From assembly GCA_018376855.1 (NCBI GenBank), contig JAHAAN010000006.1, positions 1 to 27,146 on the forward strand: 27,146 nucleotides of DNA, given 5' to 3'. The DNA comes from Clostridiales bacterium (GTDB lineage Bacteria; Bacillota; Clostridia; Christensenellales; QALW01). The notes under the pieces are model-generated. The model saw only the letters and a program-made list of their open reading frames with translations, did not search any database and was not told the origin of the DNA. Below, piece by piece: positions 15,055 to 22,660 of this stretch; the first letter of the stretch is position 1; every line of letters starts with the position of its first letter. Both the position numbers and the translations under genes were made by a program.

Positions 15055-16896
15055 CTACTTCCACTTCCCGAATGCCGCCCAATGCGTCCTGATGATCGCC
15101 CCTGTCATGGGCGTAAATGAAATGATATAAAGGTTAGGCGTGGTTTCCTTGGAACCGGCGCCGCTCCGCGCAGAAAACACCAACTCGCTGGCCGCATACG
15201 AGCCCTCCATCAAAAACTGCGGCGTTTCCACGAACAGCCCCGCAGGCAGGTTCTGATTCATAGCGTCCGACCTGTACATCGCGCCCTGCGCCGTGTTGAC
15301 ATTCACGGTTGTATCCGCCTGCTTGTACGCTTCAGCCCTTCCGCTGCTCCACTTACGGTACGCCCATCCATCACTCTCGCCCTGCTCTATTACAAAATCC
15401 GCGATAGGCTCGCCCTTGATCATCGGCGCAAACGCCATATTAAAGCATTCGTTGTTCAGGCTCTGCGCCGAATCTCCGATGCAAACGGCCTTTCCGTTGG
15501 ATTTAATATCAAAGGGCACCTTTTCGCGGGAAATATCTCTTATATACGAATTCGTTCCGCCGACCGTATCGCTGATCGTGATTTTTATGTCATACGCCTT
15601 GTCCGAAGCGATATTTCCGCCGCCAAGCACTGCCGGCAGCAGCTCAAATACTTCAGGCTCGGAAAAGCTCTCGCTGCCCTTTAATGCATACGAAAAGGTA
15701 TACTGCGCCGCATTACCCTCTATGTTCATTACAGAAGGAATCCCCTCGATCTTTACATACTGCCCCGATGACAGCTTTGTGCCGTTGATGTCACACCTAT
15801 AGTAATTCAGCGCATTAATGGTCGGAGGTGCATATTCTCTTACCGTAAACTTACACTCTTTAGACGCTCTTCTTCCGCGGCTATTGGTCAGCGTCAGCGC
15901 CGCGGTCATACCTCCCGCCTCCGATACCGGAACAGAAATATCCAACGGAAACGTTACATTATTTATTACCGCGGGCTCTTCAGAACCGCAGGTAAGCTTC
16001 GCCGAAACAACAGTCGCCCCGTATTCGTCGCCTGCGATCGACTCCGCGATCTGGGCGCGCACGCTGCACTTTCCGGCAATATACTCGCCGTTTTCCTGAA
16101 TCAATGAATTTTCGCTGTACATTGAAAAAGAAACTTTATTATCAGGAATTTCAGGCTTAATGCTTTCCGGCACTTCTAACATTTTAAGATATGTACGCAT
16201 CTCGCCTACCGGCGTATCGCCGTTATAGGTCTGCAAATAAAACGTGCAGGGAACGGCCGGCGAATTCGGATACTCTGCCGCAAGGCTTACGGGGATCTCC
16301 CATTCCAGCGATCTTTTAGAGGTTTTTTCCCCCTCAATCACAACCTGAGGCTTGTCTCCGACAGCATATTTCACCGTGTGCGTGTACGAAGCAATCTGCT
16401 GCGCAATGGAAAGATTCACCTTCGTTCCCATAACCATTTTTTCGTTAGACAGGTTCATGGAGCCCGCAAGGCTTATGACCCCGTTTGTATAGCTTCCCTC
16501 AATTTGCAGATAGTCCAGCGATCCGCCCGCCTGCGTCTGATCGTATTTCACATCAAAATCAAAGGTTTTTGTGCCGTCTGCATTATGCTGCATTTCTTGT
16601 GTTTGAGAAGCATAAAGCAGCGGCTTGCTCTCGCTCGTGCCGTTGAGATCAATGGCTTTGTAATTTGAAGCCTTTATAACCGTTTTGCCATCGATCACAA
16701 CGGTGAGCGCATTGCCGTAATTATATTTATGCGCGTGGCTTCCAGAGCCCGTATACCACATATAAAACGCCCATGTTACGTTAGAAGCATTTTTGCCCGC
16801 TATCGGCGTATCGGTAATAACCATCTTGCCCTTGTAGTTCGTATTGGTACTGCCGTTAGGCGACGTGGCATACGCGTCAAAAGTTTTTGAACCCAT
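15055..16896 (-). CDS. DUF859-like tail fibre or spike protein (613 aa)
   Basis: The frame opens at 16908, but the ATG at 16896 (MGSKTFDAYA) has GGAG six bases upstream and is the better start. The N-terminal 150 residues are beta-rich (MVITDTPIAGKNASNVTWAF, ALTVVIDGKTVIKAS, ADGTKTFDFDVKYDQ), as in DUF859 phage structural proteins. Several Ig-like segments follow to about residue 480 (for example EWEIPVSLAAEYPN and DKAYDIKITISDTVGG). The C-terminal region contains GWAYRKWSSGRAEAYKQ and ends IIRTHWAAFGKWK, a pattern common at the tips of phage fibres. The DUF859 link is from memory and moderate in certainty. The likely role is host binding. It follows a spacer holding four hairpins. Confidence 0.65.
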   Translation of the reverse strand: MGSKTFDAYATSPNGSTNTNYKGKMVITDTPIAGKNASNVTWAFYMWYTGSGSHAHKYNYGNALTVVIDGKTVIKASNYKAIDLNGTSESKPLLYASQTQEMQHNADGTKTFDFDVKYDQTQAGGSLDYLQIEGSYTNGVISLAGSMNLSNEKMVMGTKVNLSIAQQIASYTHTVKYAVGDKPQVVIEGEKTSKRSLEWEIPVSLAAEYPNSPAVPCTFYLQTYNGDTPVGEMRTYLKMLEVPESIKPEIPDNKVSFSMYSENSLIQENGEYIAGKCSVRAQIAESIAGDEYGATVVSAKLTCGSEEPAVINNVTFPLDISVPVSEAGGMTAALTLTNSRGRRASKECKFTVREYAPPTINALNYYRCDINGTKLSSGQYVKIEGIPSVMNIEGNAAQYTFSYALKGSESFSEPEVFELLPAVLGGGNIASDKAYDIKITISDTVGGTNSYIRDISREKVPFDIKSNGKAVCIGDSAQSLNNECFNMAFAPMIKGEPIADFVIEQGESDGWAYRKWSSGRAEAYKQADTTVNVNTAQGAMYRSDAMNQNLPAGLFVETPQFLMEGSYAASELVFSARSGAGSKETTPNLYIISFTPMTGAIIRTHWAAFGKWK

Positions 16897-16929
16897 ATTA
16901 ATCTCCATTCCTTGTTGAATTTGTAATGG

Positions 16930-17033
16930 TTTCGGCTTCTGCCGAAATTGCCGCCGCCTTTTGCGGCAAAATACTTTCGGCTCTTAAGCCGAAAGCGTTT
17001 CAAATTCCCAGTGTGAAAAATTTTATTTTTCAC
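16930..17033 (-). other. Four consecutive stem-loops between tail genes
   Basis: Four hairpins fill this intergenic stretch. They are TTTCGGC/GCCGAAA (16930-16947), GCCGC/GCGGC (16953-16967), CTTTCGGCT/AGCCGAAAG (16974-16995) and GTGAAAAAT/ATTTTTCAC (17013-17033). The first and third share TTTCGGC. None has a good following T tract on the minus strand, so they may act as partial terminators, RNA processing sites or a 3' stabiliser. The last begins one base after the preceding stop codon. Confidence 0.75.
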
Positions 17034-17034
17034 G

Positions 17035-17748
17035 CTATTCCTCCGACCCTATATATCTGATCGTAAATCCGTTGTCCGATCCGTCTATCTGAAAGTTTCC
17101 TATCTTCAGATTTTTCTTGATCTCCGCCTCCGTAATATGCAGCCTTTTATTTGAAATGTACGCGACCACTTCGCCGTTTTGCAGAAACGAAAGTTGTTTC
17201 GACGTAAAACGCGCTTTAAAATTAGAATTGTTGACTTCCCCGATTTCTATCCCCACAATATCTTCTTCATCTTCATCTTTATCTTCATCAAGTATCCCCG
17301 CTTTGATATACCCGTTAATTGCTTTTACTTTACTGTCAAGCTCATCGGTAATCGTTTCCATCCGCGTATACTGCTGCGTGATCGCCTCTGAAGTCGCGGT
17401 AATCTTATTCTGCGTTTCCACCGTATACTGCCCAAACTCGCTTTTGGCCACATAGCTGCCGCGCAGCTCCGCTGTCAGCACGTCCATCTGCGCCTCTACA
17501 ACATCCGCAGTTTTCACGATCATAGCGCGCAGCGTTTCAAAATCCCTGTTGTTGCCGGGATTGCTCGCCGCGGTATATGCCGCAGCGGCAGGCGCGGTTT
17601 CGGCCGTTTTCCCCTTTTCGGAGCCGCCTTCAAGATTACTCAACGCAGCGTTAAGCTGCTCGGACATTTGGAACAGATAGGAATACAGCTGCAAAATCTT
17701 CCGCTCCTGCGAACCTGCCGGCGTTGCGGGCGGTGAAATCTTAATCAT
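17035..17748 (-). CDS. Coiled-coil phage tail protein (237 aa)
   Basis: The frame is open to 17817, but the ATG at 17748 (MIKISPPATPAGS) overlaps the stop of the upstream gene by eight bases, a usual coupled arrangement; ATGs at 17757 and 17766 are alternatives. Residues about 25-45 and 75-170 are helical and form a probable coiled coil (MSEQLNAALSNLEGG, QMDVLTAELRGSYVAKSEFG, TSEAITQQYTRMETITDELD). A very acidic stretch (DEDKDEDEED) follows. The end has RFTSKQLSFLQNGEVVAYIS, then NKRLHITEAEIKKNLKIGNF, a sequence type found at the ends of Firmicutes phage tail and baseplate proteins. It probably forms a tail hub or fibre base between the nozzle-like protein and the fibre protein. Confidence 0.65.
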   Translation of the reverse strand: MIKISPPATPAGSQERKILQLYSYLFQMSEQLNAALSNLEGGSEKGKTAETAPAAAAYTAASNPGNNRDFETLRAMIVKTADVVEAQMDVLTAELRGSYVAKSEFGQYTVETQNKITATSEAITQQYTRMETITDELDSKVKAINGYIKAGILDEDKDEDEEDIVGIEIGEVNNSNFKARFTSKQLSFLQNGEVVAYISNKRLHITEAEIKKNLKIGNFQIDGSDNGFTIRYIGSEE

Positions 17749-19525
17749 GGTTTTCATCACTCCCATATTCGATGATCTTTGCGACCGAAAACAGTCTGCA
17801 AACGCCTGTGCCGTCAAACCTGATCCTAAAGTGATCGCACCGGCGCGTCAGCACGGGAATCGTAACGCTGCGCGTTCTGCCGACGCCCTCCATGCACACC
17901 TGATCCTCCCATTCTCCATAGGAATCATACTGAACCGACACCCTTAGCGTCGCGCCCTGCTCCATCAGCATCCGCAAATTTACGCGCGCAACATACTTGT
18001 TATCCGGGTGATCGTACCCAATGCACCCGCTGACCGCCGACCACTCCACCTTCTTCTCCGGCGTGCCCAGTATGCCGTTTACCGCCATAATGGCGTTTGT
18101 GTCCGCATCGATGTAATACAGCTCATGATCCATGCGTGCAAAGGCCAACGCATGCGTACAGTCCTCCCTGTGCCAAACACTCTTTGTCAGGTCATAAACA
18201 AACATATGATACGCGCCGTCGTCCGCCTGCATGGAGATATAATATCTGCCGTCAACAGCGCCTGCCGCCGCATTGCAGTAATGCTCTTTCCCCAGCGCGT
18301 CGGAAATGCTCACGGGCAGGCTTCCGTCGTACACGCAAACATCCGTATAGCTTTTATAGATCAGCGCTTCATTGACGATCTGAACGCTTCTCCAGCTGCC
18401 CTTCTGCACACCGCGGCAATTTGTCGTCTGCACTGAATAATTGGAAGGAAAATCGCCGTAAATCTTGTGAATACAATTTTCCTTAAAAAACACGGGATGC
18501 CCCTGATACGTTGCCGCGCCGGTAAACACGCCGTCGGAACCGAGGGATACCGCATAGCTGTCGGAGGCTATTCCCTGATAGCAAAACCAGTTTTTCGCAT
18601 CTCCCAGCTTGCAGGCATAGATCTCGTTCACAGCCTCCCCGTTTACAATCCCGTAATGACACCCCCAAATGCGATTCCCGCTCTCCGTTACATAATCAAG
18701 CGCAGGAATTCGGCGCTCAACCGAAAGCGTGATCGGATTGCCCGCATTGTAACGGATGATCGACGTATTCATTACGCCTATCACAACGATATAACCCTCG
18801 CCGACCTCCTGAATTACATAGCTGCCGCCGTATGCATCGCCGTTTTGCAGGAATACTCCGCCGCCGTCCTTGTCTGCGGAGAGCGTTACGCCGTCTCCCG
18901 CGCTGAATCCCGCATGAATATTGGCCGCCGCAATTTTGCAGCACACGCTCGCCACCGGATACCATGAGGCCGCCGTTTGCGAATACTGCTTCAAAACGGA
19001 CGGCTCCGCGCTGATATCCAGCCAATATGCACCGTCCTCCTCCGTATCGGGCTTATCGGCGCTTTCCACTACATCCCCGTAAGCCGATCCGTCGGAGCGG
19101 CACATCGTAAGCGTAACCTCGGCGTCCTCGTTCTCCCATTCATTTCCAAGATAGCCCTTATCCGAAAAATCCTGCGTGTTAAAATAAATCTGATCGGGAA
19201 ATATAAGCAGATACGCGCCCATAGAGACCATCTGATTGGGAAGCTCACTGTTAAGCGTAATGCCGCTGATCTCCAGCCCGTTATAGTACAGGCTGCTTCC
19301 GTCGATCCATGCCATCGCGTCCTTGGCAAGAATGCCGCGCGCGTCAGTCAGCTCCGCATAGGTTCCGCGCCGGTCGCGCGGGGACAGCGCCGGATAGTAT
19401 TTTCCGGTGCAGTTCGTCATATCGTAGAACTCGCCGTCGCCTATAACAAGATTATGGTTATACCCTTTGAATTCGCGTGTCATATCCCTTGAAACGCTGG
19501 GCTGCGAAAGCTGAGGAATATACAT
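17741..19525 (-). CDS. Nozzle / tail-tube-like protein, probable beta-propeller (594 aa)
   Basis: The protein starts MYIPQLSQPSVSRDMTREFK, followed by LVIGDGEFYDMTNCTGKYYPALSPRDRRG. This start and the repeated beta strands over the whole length resemble short-tail nozzle proteins (T7 gp12-like, P22 gp10-like in role) as found in Firmicutes podoviruses. Strand blocks such as VVIGVMNTSIIRYNAGN, AATYQGHPVFFKENCIHKIYG and EALIYKSYTDVCVYDGSLPV are consistent with propeller blades. The C-terminal 100 residues form a separate beta domain (ATLRVSVQYDSYGEWED). AAGGGGGG precedes the ATG. It lies directly after the connector gene, where tail-tip proteins are expected when no tape measure is present. Confidence 0.6.
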   Translation of the reverse strand: MYIPQLSQPSVSRDMTREFKGYNHNLVIGDGEFYDMTNCTGKYYPALSPRDRRGTYAELTDARGILAKDAMAWIDGSSLYYNGLEISGITLNSELPNQMVSMGAYLLIFPDQIYFNTQDFSDKGYLGNEWENEDAEVTLTMCRSDGSAYGDVVESADKPDTEEDGAYWLDISAEPSVLKQYSQTAASWYPVASVCCKIAAANIHAGFSAGDGVTLSADKDGGGVFLQNGDAYGGSYVIQEVGEGYIVVIGVMNTSIIRYNAGNPITLSVERRIPALDYVTESGNRIWGCHYGIVNGEAVNEIYACKLGDAKNWFCYQGIASDSYAVSLGSDGVFTGAATYQGHPVFFKENCIHKIYGDFPSNYSVQTTNCRGVQKGSWRSVQIVNEALIYKSYTDVCVYDGSLPVSISDALGKEHYCNAAAGAVDGRYYISMQADDGAYHMFVYDLTKSVWHREDCTHALAFARMDHELYYIDADTNAIMAVNGILGTPEKKVEWSAVSGCIGYDHPDNKYVARVNLRMLMEQGATLRVSVQYDSYGEWEDQVCMEGVGRTRSVTIPVLTRRCDHFRIRFDGTGVCRLFSVAKIIEYGSDENHD

Positions 19526-19537
19526 CTGCTTCCCCCC

Positions 19538-19906
19538 TTACCAAATAAATTTATTTTTAGGAAATACACTCTTTTCCCTGTTGTAAGCGTTTTCATAGGC
19601 CTGATAGGCCGTGTTGAACATCGCGCTGCTATTGTTGTAGCGCGAGATTTCCGCATTGTAATAATCCATCTGCGAAATCAAATAGTGAAGATACAGCTCG
19701 TCGTACGGATACGGCGCAAGCAGCTCCCTGTCAAGTTCCGCCGCAGTATACGGCTCAAAGGCTTCCTTTTTCTCCTCGCTGCGCGGAACGATCAGCTCAC
19801 GGTAGATCCGTCCGTCCAAACGGCTCAGCCAAGAAATTTTTTCCTCCTGCCGAAACTGGTTGGCGCGAAGCCTGTCCGCCGCCTCAAGCGCCTCTTTGAC
19901 CGTCAT
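19538..19906 (-). CDS. Head-tail connector / adaptor protein (122 aa)
   Basis: A compact helical protein: MTVKEALEAADRLRANQF, then EEKISWLSRLDGRIYRELI, a middle with PYTAAELDRELLAPYPYDEL, then YLHYLISQMDYYNAEISRY. The TVKEAL...EEKI.WL..LDGRIY..L pattern and the position after the capsid genes are typical of the connector proteins in Clostridia phages with this gene order. It likely binds the portal and the nozzle. It is the first gene after the terminator at 19925-19956. Its AAGGGGG ribosome binding site lies between the two. Confidence 0.65.
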   Translation of the reverse strand: MTVKEALEAADRLRANQFRQEEKISWLSRLDGRIYRELIVPRSEEKKEAFEPYTAAELDRELLAPYPYDELYLHYLISQMDYYNAEISRYNNSSAMFNTAYQAYENAYNREKSVFPKNKFIW

Positions 19907-19924
19907 GTAGGTTTCCCCCTTTTC

Positions 19925-19956
19925 AAAAAAACGGCATCAACCAAAATTGATGCCGT
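19925..19956 (-). terminator. Rho-independent terminator between head and tail genes
   Basis: ACGGCATCAA (19931-19940) and TTGATGCCGT (19947-19956) form a perfect 10-bp stem with a six-base loop. On the minus strand it is followed by seven T (plus 19925-19931 are A). It begins 16 bases after the stop of the 75-residue protein. It should reduce tail transcription relative to capsid. Confidence 0.85.
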
Positions 19957-19972
19957 CCAAAATGGTATCGAC

Positions 19973-20200
19973 TTAGCCTTTTCCGACAGCGTCGATATAA
20001 TCCTGTGCAAGATTTGCCATCTCATCGGAATGGTCAATAACCTCTTTAATATAATCCGGAACCTGAACGGATTCTCCCCGTTTAATAAGATATGCTTCAC
20101 CGTTTACGGCAACATAAAGATCGGGATCTCTGGGATTGATTCGCGGAAGCTTAATGGTTACCATCGTTTTTGTTTCAGTTTTTGTGGTGGACTCTGCCAT
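19973..20200 (-). CDS. Small head-associated protein after the capsid gene (75 aa)
   Basis: The true start is the ATG at 20200 (MAESTTKTETKTM) with AAGGAGG eight bases upstream; longer frames overlap the capsid gene. The body reads VTIKLPRINPRDPDLYVAVN, then GEAYLIKRGESVQVPDYIKE, and a helical end. Similar small proteins sit immediately after N4-gp56 capsid genes in Firmicutes phages. A head decoration or head-completion role is inferred from position. It would be made in large amounts with the capsid because the terminator follows. Confidence 0.65.
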   Translation of the reverse strand: MAESTTKTETKTMVTIKLPRINPRDPDLYVAVNGEAYLIKRGESVQVPDYIKEVIDHSDEMANLAQDYIDAVGKG

Positions 20201-20257
20201 CGTAAATTCCTCCTTAAAAATAAAAATCGGGGAGCGGCGCTCCGCTCCCCGCATAAA

Positions 20258-21277
20258 TCAGTTTGCGGCTGCCGTTGAAGAGAAGGAGGAGGTGCATTCG
20301 ATGCGAACCATATATTCCTCTGCCAGTCTCTTTGCTACCTTAGTAGCCTTCCAGCCTACCGTGCTGCGCTGATTCAGCGGATCAGCTGTGCCGGAAGAGC
20401 CCTTCTGCTTCACGATATGCTCAATACCGCCGCCTGCCAGATCGCTTACGCCGTAAGCGCCCTCGCCGACCACCAACACGGAGTAAACCGCCAGCCCGGT
20501 AGGACAGCCGTCGCCAGACCAGATCTTTGCCTCGGACGATTCCACAAAGCGCACGTTCCCGATCTTGCCGATCTCGCCGTTATAAATGGCCTCGGGATTG
20601 GTATATTTGTTGATATCCATCCATGAGCCTGCGCCTACCGCCGACGCCATTAGATCCTTGGCCACATGCGGGTGAATAATGGCCACATATGCGCCGCCGT
20701 TAATACCCTTTGCATTGTTTGCCTTCAGCTGCGCCGCCGCCTTAAACACGGTATCGACCGTCAGCAGGCAGGTGGCGTCTAAGCCCGCACGACTCGTTAC
20801 TGCTGTTCCGGCTGCTTTCGTCTGGTAAATCACGTTCGTTCCGCCGTTGATCTCGTTGCGGACAACGGTATCCATCGTTACGCCCGCCTGCGAGCCAAGC
20901 AAATGCACCGATTCCAGAATGATCGGATCAATAGCCGTCATTTCCAGCAGATCCGAAACCTGAACAAAGTCGCCGTACTGCGACAGCGTCGCCGTAACGG
21001 AGGACACCGTCAGGCTCTTTCCGTCCGGCGTAACGCCTTCGGTCAGAGGGGTCGTCGCCTTAGCCAGAGAGCTGAACTTTCTGAACTCAATGGTCTTGCC
21101 GCTTCCGCGCGGGATCGGCCGCTTCTGCCCGAACTGGTCGTGCACCAGCTCCGGCTGCGCGCTGCGCAGCAGCTCCTTGTCATAATAGGTTTTCATTTCC
21201 GCAGACAGCGTGCTGGTGCCTGTTGTCTGTGTTGTTACCGCAAACGCCTGAAGGTCGATTCTGTTACATTCCATCAT
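20258..21277 (-). CDS. Major capsid protein, N4-gp56 family (339 aa)
   Basis: The sequence has the recognisable family core: LSAEMKTYYDKELLRSAQP, LVHDQFGQKRPIPRGSGK, TIEFRKFSSLAKATTPLTEG, VTPDGKSL, then TLSQYGDFVQVSDLLEMTAI and LLGSQAGVTMDTVVRNE. This fits the HK97-fold capsid of the N4-gp56 family. Two adjacent ATGs (21277, 21274) follow AAAGGGG. The N-terminus MECNRIDLQAFA resembles the LQFFA cleavage motif of Prp protease, so the first 12-13 residues may be removed during maturation. It forms the icosahedral shell with the portal at one vertex and the scaffold inside. Confidence 0.9.
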   Translation of the reverse strand: MMECNRIDLQAFAVTTQTTGTSTLSAEMKTYYDKELLRSAQPELVHDQFGQKRPIPRGSGKTIEFRKFSSLAKATTPLTEGVTPDGKSLTVSSVTATLSQYGDFVQVSDLLEMTAIDPIILESVHLLGSQAGVTMDTVVRNEINGGTNVIYQTKAAGTAVTSRAGLDATCLLTVDTVFKAAAQLKANNAKGINGGAYVAIIHPHVAKDLMASAVGAGSWMDINKYTNPEAIYNGEIGKIGNVRFVESSEAKIWSGDGCPTGLAVYSVLVVGEGAYGVSDLAGGGIEHIVKQKGSSGTADPLNQRSTVGWKATKVAKRLAEEYMVRIECTSSFSSTAAAN

Positions 21278-21310
21278 ATTTTTCCCCTTTCTTTACACGG
21301 GAAGCAAAAT

Positions 21311-22246
21311 TTAAAATCTGATATTGCGCTCCCCGCGTTCTACCACGCGCCGGTATATCTCATCCATCTGCGCGTTCGTCAGCTTGGAAACGTCGGACTT
21401 CGTTTGTATCGAGGCTCTTGACTGCGCGCCGTTCTCCATCGGCCGCGCCCCCTTCGCCCGAATGTTATTCGTTACCGCCTGAGAAACCTGCTGCGCCGTA
21501 TACTGCATAGCAGGCGCGATCAGCTCGTCTCTGTGCGCGATCTCAAAGGCCGTGCGCACATCCATGCCCGGCACGCGCAGGATCCGCATAAAGCTTTCGT
21601 TCTGCGCTTCCATGCGCAGATCAAAGCCCGGATAAAGCTTTTTCAGCTCGTCCCCCTGCCGCACCCATTCCGCATAGATCCTCTGCGACTGCTCCGCGCG
21701 TGCGCGTTCCTCCTCGGAACGCTTAAACTCGGCGTTCTCCGCCTCAATGCGCTTAAACTCCTTAAGCTGCTCTATCGTCAGTCCGCGCTCCATGGCCTCT
21801 TCCTCATACAGGGAATCATCGTTTTCGATCGCGTCCATCAGCTTATCAACGTTCTTTGCGTCCACTCCGTACTTCTTTCCGATCAGCTCCAGCACAGGGT
21901 TCAGCTTTTCCATCTGCGCCTCAAGCGTTTTAGCGGATTTAAAGCGTTCGTTAATAATGCTCTGAACACGCTTATCGAATTCGGCTTTATACTCGCCCTT
22001 GATGATCGCCTCGAAGGCTTCGGCCCTTTCCTTGGGCGTAACGGGCATGCGCGCCCCCTCCTGCATTGCATCCTCGCCGGAAAGCTGCCCGTCTGAAGCG
22101 TCCGTCTCGGCGCCATCGGTACCATAGCCCGCAAACGACGCGTCCTCGCTCTCCGTACCCTGCACAGCGGCGGCCTGTGCGCCTGCTCCGTCGCCCGATG
22201 CAGCTCCGCCATCGGCGAATATCTGCAAATTCAAATTGTCTTCCAT
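21311..22246 (-). CDS. Capsid scaffold protein (311 aa)
   Basis: The frame opens at 22267, but the ATG at 22246 (MEDNLNLQIFADGG) has GGGAGG directly upstream, so the first seven codons of the longer frame are really the ribosome binding site. An acidic, Gly/Ala-rich N-terminus (to about residue 70) is followed by a long charged helix (EAIIKGEYKAEFDKRVQSII, AQMEKLNPVLELIGKKYGVD, LTIEQLKEFKRIEAENAEFK). The end is helical and basic (LTNAQMDEIYRRVVERGERN). Acidic, helical proteins just before the capsid gene are typical scaffolds. LNLQIFADGG at residues 5-14 matches the host L27-type Prp cleavage motif LQFFA, so the protease encoded just upstream may trim it. Confidence 0.8.
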   Translation of the reverse strand: MEDNLNLQIFADGGAASGDGAGAQAAAVQGTESEDASFAGYGTDGAETDASDGQLSGEDAMQEGARMPVTPKERAEAFEAIIKGEYKAEFDKRVQSIINERFKSAKTLEAQMEKLNPVLELIGKKYGVDAKNVDKLMDAIENDDSLYEEEAMERGLTIEQLKEFKRIEAENAEFKRSEEERARAEQSQRIYAEWVRQGDELKKLYPGFDLRMEAQNESFMRILRVPGMDVRTAFEIAHRDELIAPAMQYTAQQVSQAVTNNIRAKGARPMENGAQSRASIQTKSDVSKLTNAQMDEIYRRVVERGERNIRF

Positions 22247-22263
22247 GCGGTTTCCTCCCAGAA

Positions 22264-22650
22264 TCATCGTCTATCCGAAGTGTCGTCTTGATTATAGCTG
22301 CGCGGCTTTGCTTTTTCTCCCCTTTGCCGGCAATATTGCACATTTTCCGGAAAATTGCCCGCTAAAAGCTCGTAGCCGCGAAGAATGCTGTCCATAATAA
22401 GCTGAACGACGGCCTCCTTGCTTCTGTCGACGACCGCGAAATCGATGGCCGCTTCTCCCTCCTCGATCACGCATCTGTTCACCTCAACGATCCTGCTTCT
22501 TTCAAGATCGCGCGCATTCTGCCCCAAGGTGTAAGCCAGAATCGAGCAGGCTGCGCAAACAATGTCCTCGCCCTTGCGGGCATAGCCTGCATGCCCCTTT
22601 ACACGCAGCCTGTGAATGTCTCTCTTTTTATCGTAGCGAACGTACAGCAT
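22264..22650 (-). CDS. prp: Prp/YsxB-type cysteine protease (prohead protease), 128 aa
   Basis: The open frame reaches 22848, but the ATG at 22650 (MLYVRYDKKRD) has AAGGAGGAAGGT before it and gives the normal family length. The family motif is clear: KGHAGYARKGEDIVCAACS at residues 18-36, with catalytic His20 and Cys32. Firmicutes Prp removes the N-terminal extension of ribosomal protein L27, and S. aureus phages use the host enzyme for capsid and scaffold processing (established for that group). Here the enzyme is phage-encoded and lies between portal and scaffold, and both scaffold and capsid carry LQxFA-like N-termini. The stop overlaps the region before the scaffold start. Its C-terminus is Arg/Ser-rich. 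Confidence 0.85.
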   Translation of the reverse strand: MLYVRYDKKRDIHRLRVKGHAGYARKGEDIVCAACSILAYTLGQNARDLERSRIVEVNRCVIEEGEAAIDFAVVDRSKEAVVQLIMDSILRGYELLAGNFPENVQYCRQRGEKAKPRSYNQDDTSDRR

Positions 22651-22660
22651 ACCTTCCTCC

